A stretch of 10,447 nucleotides of DNA from NCBI GenBank assembly GCA_024278415.1, contig JAJRTI010000524.1:1-10447 (forward strand), written 5' to 3'. Origin of the DNA: Planctomycetota bacterium. Its GTDB lineage: Bacteria > Planctomycetota > Brocadiia > JAJRTI01. Shown one piece after another: positions 6,913-10,447 of the stretch (positions within the stretch are counted from its first letter, which is position 1; the number at the start of each line of letters is the position of its first letter). The translations under genes and the position numbers were made by a program. The notes under the pieces are model-generated. The model was not told where the DNA came from. It ran no database searches and was given only the letters and a program-made list of their open reading frames with translations.

Positions 6913-7316
6913 ACCGGACCCCGAGCGTTTGGGTGCAGACCTGAAAGTGCGGAGTAAGACTGGGCGTTTGCGGCTGCGACGCGCGGCCGCGCGAGGCTCA
7001 TGCGCTGAAGGCGCATCACACCATAGCCCAGTGCAAGATCGTTCGGCCGCCCCCGCGGGCGAACGAGCGCCGCGCTGGGAGGAATGCCGAAGAGAAACAG
7101 GCAACGCTGAAGGCGTTGCACAAACGTAGCCAACCGGCGTTGTGGAACGCTTTCAGCGTTCCTTGGCCCGACACCGACGCAGACCCAGCGCGGCGCCGCG
7201 CGAGGCGCGGCTTGCACTGGGCTATGTTGTGGCAGCCCTTCGGGCTGCGGAGTCCGCCTGTCTCGCTTTTCACTCCCGACTTGCTTCCTGCCACCGGACA
7301 TGGCAAACTTATTGCC
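6913..7316. other. Gene-free region before the toxin-antitoxin module
   Basis: Apart from the hairpin element at 7000-7248 and the operator-like dyad at 7299-7319, I see no gene. A 14-bp palindrome (CGCGCGGCCGCGCG) sits at 6980-6993 just outside the element. An open frame runs from 7116 into the antitoxin gene, but it crosses the hairpin element and is not believed to be translated. The promoter of the toxin-antitoxin pair should lie between 7249 and 7300, a less GC-rich stretch; no strong -35/-10 match was recognised. Confidence 0.5.
7000..7248. repeat. Six-hairpin mirrored dyad element, second type
   Basis: Left arm: hairpins 7000-7016 (ATGCGC/GCGCAT, loop TGAAG), 7041-7064 (imperfect, GTTCG/CGAAC outer stem) and 7101-7119 (GCAACGC/GCGTTGC, loop TGAAG). 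Right arm: 7144-7162 (GGAACGCT/AGCGTTCC, loop TTC), 7195-7211 (GCCGCGC/GCGCGGC, loop GAG) and 7232-7248 (GCAGCCC/GGGCTGC, loop TTC). Two linkers are inverted repeats of each other: 7017-7037 with 7211-7231 (20 of 21 match) and 7067-7079 with 7184-7196 (13 of 13). The spacing from linker to inner hairpin is 21 nt on both sides. The plan is the same as the 6460-6675 element, but the sequence is different and the loop orientation reversed. Confidence 0.85.
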
Positions 7317-7319
7317 ATG
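7299..7319. promoter_or_regulatory. Operator-like dyad over the antitoxin start codon
   Basis: A perfect 8-bp inverted repeat, CATGGCAA at 7299-7306 and TTGCCATG at 7312-7319, with a 5-bp AT-rich spacer ACTTA. The right half ends in the antitoxin ATG (7317-7319). AbrB-type antitoxins commonly bind dyads at their own promoters, so this is a candidate autoregulatory operator; binding here would also cover the translation start. The same dyad creates a six-codon open frame from ATG 7300 whose TGA overlaps the antitoxin ATG, probably by chance. Confidence 0.6.
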
Positions 7320-7583
7320 AAGATTGCCAAGAAACCATCCATTGACCGCTTGGGACGTGTCGTGGTGCCGAAGGCCATCCGCGAACAGGCGGGGCTGCGG
7401 CCAGGCGTGCCTCTCGCGATCCGCTACAGCGACGGTTGCGTCCAGATCGAACCGGAGCCGGCCGAGGTGACAATCGTGTCTCGCGGGCGGCTTCGCGTGG
7501 CGGTCCCGTCGGAAGCATTGCCTCCGCTCTCGGACGAGATCGTGAGGCAGACCCGGAACCAGGTCCGCGAGCAGAGGGGGTAA
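7317..7583 (+). CDS. vapB: AbrB/SpoVT-type antitoxin
   Basis: An 88-residue protein with an N-terminal swapped-hairpin AbrB/MazE/SpoVT DNA-binding domain: IDRLGRVVVPKAIREQAGLRPG at residues 9-30 matches the family pattern (D-x-x-GR-V-V-P-K-x-I-R). Residues 50-88 would form the toxin-binding tail, with a charged, probably helical end (DEIVRQTRNQVREQ). Such antitoxins dimerise, bind their own promoter and block a co-encoded PIN-domain RNase. I chose ATG 7317 because the family domain starts there and the longer frame to 7116 runs through a hairpin element. No clear ribosome binding site is visible. The PIN toxin starts 4 nt after its TAA, so the two are co-transcribed. The operator-like dyad at 7299-7319 overlaps the start. 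Confidence 0.85.
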   Translation: MKIAKKPSIDRLGRVVVPKAIREQAGLRPGVPLAIRYSDGCVQIEPEPAEVTIVSRGRLRVAVPSEALPPLSDEIVRQTRNQVREQRG

Positions 7584-7587
7584 GTCC

Positions 7588-8022
7588 ATGACGCCGACCG
7601 CCATCGACAGCAGCGTCATCATTGCAGGCCTTCTCTCGTGGCACGAGCACCACGAGAGGGCCTTCCAAGCCATCGACGCGCTTCTGAATGCAGAGGGCGA
7701 GATCATCGTGCCTGCGCCGGCGCTTATGGAGTCTTATTCCGTTATGACTCGCCTCCCCCATCCACATCGTCTGAATCCTCAGGACGCGTTCGCGCTGCTG
7801 GACCAATCGTTCCGTCAGTGCGTCCGCGTCGTGCCGCTCCCGGGACGAGAGATGTGGGCCTTCCTGCGGAACGCGTCGGAGAGCGGCGTCGCAGGCGGGC
7901 GGGCTTACGACGCCCAGATAGTGCGGTGCGCGGCGAAGGCCGGCGCCGCCCGAATTCTGACACTCAACACGAGGGACTTCGAGCGCCTTGCTCCTGCCAG
8001 CATCGAAGTGGTTGCGCCCTGA
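7588..8022 (+). CDS. vapC: PIN-domain toxin, VapC type
   Basis: A 144-residue PIN-domain protein, the usual VapC length. VapC toxins are Mg-dependent RNases that typically cleave tRNA or rRNA and are neutralised by the adjacent antitoxin. Acidic site residues are visible: D7 in AIDSSVI, E48 in PAPALMESYSV, D108 in RAYDAQIV, and D130 in LNTRDF near the C-terminus. The ribosome binding site is the GAGGGGG at the end of the antitoxin gene. The gene is complete, with no broken motif, so the pair may be active. Its TGA (8020-8022) is immediately followed, at 8023, by the remnant of a glycoside hydrolase gene, which marks the edge of an inserted or rearranged segment. The RNA target is unknown. Confidence 0.88.
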   Translation: MTPTAIDSSVIIAGLLSWHEHHERAFQAIDALLNAEGEIIVPAPALMESYSVMTRLPHPHRLNPQDAFALLDQSFRQCVRVVPLPGREMWAFLRNASESGVAGGRAYDAQIVRCAAKAGAARILTLNTRDFERLAPASIEVVAP

Positions 8023-8141
8023 CCCGGGAGCAACAGCCGGCTCGACCTCGAAGCCATCGCCACAATCCTCGTGGGCATCAACGCCGGCGCAACTCGAAGG
8101 TGAAGATGGTCGTGCGCGGGCTGGAGTGGGTGAAGTTCTGA
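8023..8141 (+). pseudogene. 3' remnant of a second copy of the glycoside hydrolase gene
   Basis: Starting at the base after the vapC stop, the DNA aligns with the last 40 codons of the 3914-6331 gene. The first codons read P-G-S-N-S-R-L-D-L-E (P-D-A-N-G-R-L-D-L-E in the intact gene). A single missing base near 8083 shifts the frame; after it, the original frame resumes as KVKMVVRGLEWVKF and a TGA at 8139-8141. Several differences are synonymous third-position changes or conservative (R to K twice), which suggests that the ancestor of this copy was a diverged, functional paralog before truncation. No start or catalytic region remains. Confidence 0.85.
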
Positions 8142-8269
8142 GGGAAACGCAGATCACGTCCTACGAGGCCGGATAGATAACAACTGTCTCCTATTGCCTA
8201 TTTCCCCCATTTCCAGGGGCCCAGTCCGTCCGCTGGATCTACGGAGCATGAGCAAGGGCGCACAGCCTG

Positions 8270-8486
8270 AGCAGCTTTAGCTGGCCAGGCTGATTGCCAC
8301 CAGATTCATCTGGCGGTCACGATGGCCATCTTCCAAAGCAGAATCAGCCTGCTTCAGCAGGGCTTCTCTGCCTGGCGTCATTGAATTGAGAAGTCGCGCT
8401 AAAGCGCGCTCCTGCCACCGAAGGGAAGGCGGTTGCTGTCCACCACGTGAACGTGGTGGCAAGGCAGAGAGCCAGCTAAAGCTGGC
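8270..8486. repeat. Six-hairpin mirrored dyad element, copy B
   Basis: Same element as 6460-6675. The hairpins at 8348-8361, 8395-8408, 8440-8459 and 8471-8486 are identical to copy A. The two leftmost have uncompensated changes: the outer two base pairs of 8270-8285 are lost, and one A-T pair of 8297-8316 has become A/C. The centre and the right arm are almost unchanged. Confidence 0.85.
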
Positions 8487-8493
8487 TGAGGGA

Positions 8494-8527
8494 AAGGGGG
8501 ACAGCCACGGTTTCCACGATCCCCCTT
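8494..8527 (-). terminator. Candidate terminator of the leftward glycoside-hydrolase-like gene
   Basis: An 8-bp perfect stem, AAGGGGGA (8494-8501) and TCCCCCTT (8520-8527), encloses an 18-nt loop. It begins 3 nt after the stop codon of the leftward gene. On the minus strand the stem ends in CCCCCTTTCC, a short T-run only, so intrinsic termination is possible but weak. The GGGGGACA in the stem resembles tags common in intergenic REP-like sequences. Confidence 0.35.
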
Positions 8528-8529
8528 GC

Positions 8530-10447
8530 TCACTTCACCTCCACCAGCCGCACGCGCCGGGCCGGCAGAGACAGCGTCAGCGCGCCATTGCGCAACGGCA
8601 CGACTTCCCCCGTCATGGCGTCCACTGCCCGTGCGCCCGCGGGCAGGGCGAATGTGCGCGCATCGACGCGAATCGTGAGCGCTTCGATTGGCTTGTCCGA
8701 CCAGTTGGACGGACAGAGCAGCAGCTTGCCCGGCCGCAGGTAGGCGCTGAGCTTGACTCGTGGATCGTTGCATTGGAGGGCAGGCGTCGGCGCCCAATAC
8801 GGCAGAAAACGCGTGTCCGGCTCGCCGATGCCGAACGCGTCGAGCGCGGCGCGGTAGGACATGACCGTCTCCGACTCGACGAAGCACGGCCACACCATGA
8901 GATCGTGCGGCACGACCGCGGCCATGAGCTTCGCAGCCAGGTCCTTCGACCGCATCCACTGGCCGCTCATCTTGAACTGCGGCAGCAACACGCTGGGGAT
9001 GCCCCATGCCTCGGTGCAGTACCCGGCGCGCCACTGCGCCGGCGTCATGCTCTTGGTGTAGTCCGGCTCCTTGCGGACGCTGTGGTAGCGGTCTTCGCCC
9101 AAGAGCATCGAGTCGGCGAACGTGGCCAGGGGCGAGAGCCGGCCGCCGCTGATGTGGTAGGTGATGTGGAACGGCTCGCGCGTGGCCGCGAAAAGCGCGC
9201 GCAGACGCCGGAACGTCTCCTGTTGCGCGCGCAAGGGGAACGTGACGCGGCGCTTGCCATCCGGGCCGACGTACCCGCACCCATGTTCTTCGTTCGCGCA
9301 CCCGTAGCACCACACCTCGTCGAGGTACACACCGTTGACGCCGTACTCGCGGATCAAGTGGCTCACGTACCACACGTACCAGTCCGCGTACGGCCCGCGG
9401 TGGCAGATTGCGGCGTTCGAGACCGGGCCGTAGCTGCTGGCGCGGGCGCAGGGCGCGGCGAGCATCGTGCGGCCCTTCTCCCATAGGTCGCCGGAGTTTT
9501 CAGGGAAGAAGTTCACGTCGGTATAGGGGACGGTGCACAGGCCGTAGCCCTTCGCGCGGGCGACCATCTCCCGGAACTCGCCGGGGTCCTTGGGCAACGT
9601 GCAGGTGAAGTGCGAGTGGTACGCGTAGAGGTAGCACACCTTGCCCCGTGGGCGCTTGCCCGCCAGTTCGGGCCGCGGGTAGGGACGCTTGCGCAGGCCG
9701 AGGAAGAAGCGAGAAATATCCGTTGACGGGACCCACTGCCGAGACCGCCAGTCCGGGGCCAGCGGCTGCACCGGCGTGGCCTGCAAGCCGAACGCGATGG
9801 TGAACGGCTCCTCGACGCGCCGGGGCTTGCGGATCACGTTCATGCACAGCACGGCCGCGCGGCCGCGGCGCTCGACCGTGAGTGCGCCGTCGCCCAAGTC
9901 CCAATGCTCGTCGCTCTCCGCATACCACCCCAGCCCACGCTCCTCCGAGCCGATCCAGACCGACGGCATGAACTCGCGGCGCCACACGACGCCGTCGCCC
10001 CGCGGGAGCGCGTCGTATCCCCAGCGCTTCGAGTCGATGCGGGTCAAGTTTGTGTAGGCGAGATACTTGGCGTGCTCGTCCTTGAGCGGGATCTCAATGC
10101 GAAGGCGTTCTACGCGGCCCGGCTTGCGCGGCGCAAAGCGCAGCGTCGTCCAAACCGTGCCGTCGTAGCGCACGAGCGCGGTCGTCTTCACGTCGAACAC
10201 CGGGTCGCGTGCGCGGCCGGTCACGACGGCTTGCGTCGGCGATGCCGCGTCGATCTTGCCGCTCTGCCCTTGGGCCGCGGGGCCGCTGTTCGTCACGATG
10301 CGCACTGGGCCGGCGAGCAGATCCTGGCCCTTCGCGCGGACGCTCGCGGCGAGCCCCGCGTCGCCGAACTCGTACGATCGCTCGCAGCAGTCCACGCGCC
10401 GGCCCTCGACCGCGAGCGGTGTGAACGGCGGCAGCACCGCGTCGTCC
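8530..10447 (-). CDS. Glycoside-hydrolase-like protein (DUF6067-like), 5' end beyond the window
   Basis: At least 638 residues; the frame is open through the right edge, and GTG 10437 is probably internal because the sequence before it (Asp-Asp-Ala) continues the domain. Counting from that GTG as 1, residues 1-230 look like a beta-sandwich domain, and about 265-540 like a TIM barrel: VCYLYAYHSHF near 267, PYTDVNFF near 304, and NGVYLDEVW at 368-376, where D373 and E374 are candidate acid catalysts in a strand-end position typical of glycosidases. A small beta domain (about 560-635) ends the protein, as in alpha-amylase-like or GH36-like enzymes. Cys-rich stretch CYGCANEEHGC (377-387) may bind metal or form disulfides. 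The overall pattern resembles uncharacterised DUF6067-type proteins common in Planctomycetota, from memory. The substrate is unknown. It converges with the toxin-antitoxin region. A signal peptide cannot be judged. Confidence 0.65.
   Translation of the reverse strand, partial: DDAVLPPFTPLAVEGRRVDCCERSYEFGDAGLAASVRAKGQDLLAGPVRIVTNSGPAAQGQSGKIDAASPTQAVVTGRARDPVFDVKTTALVRYDGTVWTTLRFAPRKPGRVERLRIEIPLKDEHAKYLAYTNLTRIDSKRWGYDALPRGDGVVWRREFMPSVWIGSEERGLGWYAESDEHWDLGDGALTVERRGRAAVLCMNVIRKPRRVEEPFTIAFGLQATPVQPLAPDWRSRQWVPSTDISRFFLGLRKRPYPRPELAGKRPRGKVCYLYAYHSHFTCTLPKDPGEFREMVARAKGYGLCTVPYTDVNFFPENSGDLWEKGRTMLAAPCARASSYGPVSNAAICHRGPYADWYVWYVSHLIREYGVNGVYLDEVWCYGCANEEHGCGYVGPDGKRRVTFPLRAQQETFRRLRALFAATREPFHITYHISGGRLSPLATFADSMLLGEDRYHSVRKEPDYTKSMTPAQWRAGYCTEAWGIPSVLLPQFKMSGQWMRSKDLAAKLMAAVVPHDLMVWPCFVESETVMSYRAALDAFGIGEPDTRFLPYWAPTPALQCNDPRVKLSAYLRPGKLLLCPSNWSDKPIEALTIRVDARTFALPAGARAVDAMTGEVVPLRNGALTLSLPARRVRLVEVK

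Larger units (their letters stand above)
8023..8488. repeat. 466-bp direct repeat, copy B
   Basis: Second copy of 6212-6677, offset by 1811 bp. It contains the hydrolase 3' remnant and the hairpin array. One single-base loss (in the coding remnant) and one single-base gain (in the TCTTCCAAAG segment near 8331) keep the overall lengths equal. The REP-like tag near 8183 is changed here (CTGTCTCC for GTGTCCCC), so copy B looks the more decayed. The match ends after GGCTG at 8488; beyond it the two loci are unrelated. Confidence 0.9.
8142..8529. other. Gene-free region between convergent genes
   Basis: Lies between the hydrolase remnant and the end of the leftward glycoside-hydrolase-like gene. 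It consists of the non-coding part of direct repeat copy B, including its six-hairpin element, and a terminator-like stem-loop at 8494-8527. I see no gene. Confidence 0.6.

Noticed and set aside
6496..7104. 202-codon minus-strand frame across the hairpin elements
   Set aside because: It reads through palindromic repeats and opposite to the 68-residue gene that has a proper ribosome binding site; no domain seen.
6460..7248. CRISPR array or phage attachment site
   Set aside because: The repeats are hairpins with differing stems and mirrored order, not identical direct repeats with constant spacers. No cas or integrase gene is present.
7116..7316. N-terminal extension of the antitoxin
   Set aside because: The frame is open, but it runs through the right arm of the hairpin element, and the AbrB domain begins naturally at ATG 7317.
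7300..7320. Six-codon leader peptide overlapping the antitoxin start
   Set aside because: It is fully explained by the dyad sequence, and no ribosome binding site precedes it.
6706..8022. A complete insertion sequence carrying the toxin-antitoxin pair
   Set aside because: No transposase gene is found in the unique segment, and the flanking copies are direct repeats containing a hydrolase tail, not terminal inverted repeats of an IS. A non-autonomous element moved in trans remains possible.

Overview
The window is GC-rich (codon third positions are mostly G or C) and looks like a chromosomal segment of a polysaccharide-degrading bacterium. A secreted clan-A-type glycoside hydrolase, a sulfatase-maturase-type radical SAM enzyme with a C-terminal SEC-C zinc motif, and a second large glycoside-hydrolase-like protein together suggest the Planctomycetota/Lentisphaerota/Verrucomicrobiota (PVC) group. 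This is inference from gene content; no rRNA or other phylogenetic marker is present. I see no tRNA, rRNA or CRISPR array.

Layout. 1-320: no gene, one hairpin and a CAACCAT heptamer dyad. 321-986 (+): HAD-family phosphatase/phosphoglucomutase. 979-1021: a second heptamer array. 1032-2108 (+): a MalK/UgpC-type sugar-importer ATPase interrupted by one in-frame TAG at 1311-1313. 2109-2395: hairpin dyad element. 2396-3634 (-): radical SAM/SPASM maturase. 3635-3913: divergent intergenic region filled with hairpins. 3914-6331 (+): secreted glycoside hydrolase. 6332-7316: hairpin arrays plus a 68-residue hypothetical gene. 7317-8022 (+): AbrB-type antitoxin and PIN-domain toxin with an operator-like dyad on the antitoxin start codon. 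8023-8141: frameshifted remnant of the 3' end of a second copy of the glycoside hydrolase gene. 8142-8529: second copy of the hairpin array and a terminator-like stem-loop. 8530-10447 (-): glycoside-hydrolase-like protein, cut by the window end.

Function. The genes fit sugar uptake and glycan breakdown: extracellular hydrolases cut polysaccharide, the maturase would activate sulfatases encoded elsewhere, the ABC ATPase would drive oligosaccharide import and the HAD enzyme would process a sugar phosphate. The ATPase is broken as written, and its permeases and binding protein are not in the window.

The most unusual content is non-coding. Gene-free stretches hold composite palindromic elements: sets of two or three short hairpins on one side of a centre, mirrored by the same number on the other side. 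Corresponding hairpins differ in stem sequence but keep pairing (compensatory changes) and keep small TTC/TTT-type loops (GAA/AAA on the mirrored side). Two full six-hairpin designs with unrelated sequences occur at 6460-6675 (repeated at 8270-8486) and 7000-7248, with a four-hairpin version at 2175-2295 and a related half-element at 3746-3826. A 466-bp direct repeat (6212-6677 and 8023-8488) carries the 3' end of the hydrolase gene plus this array and brackets the toxin-antitoxin module.
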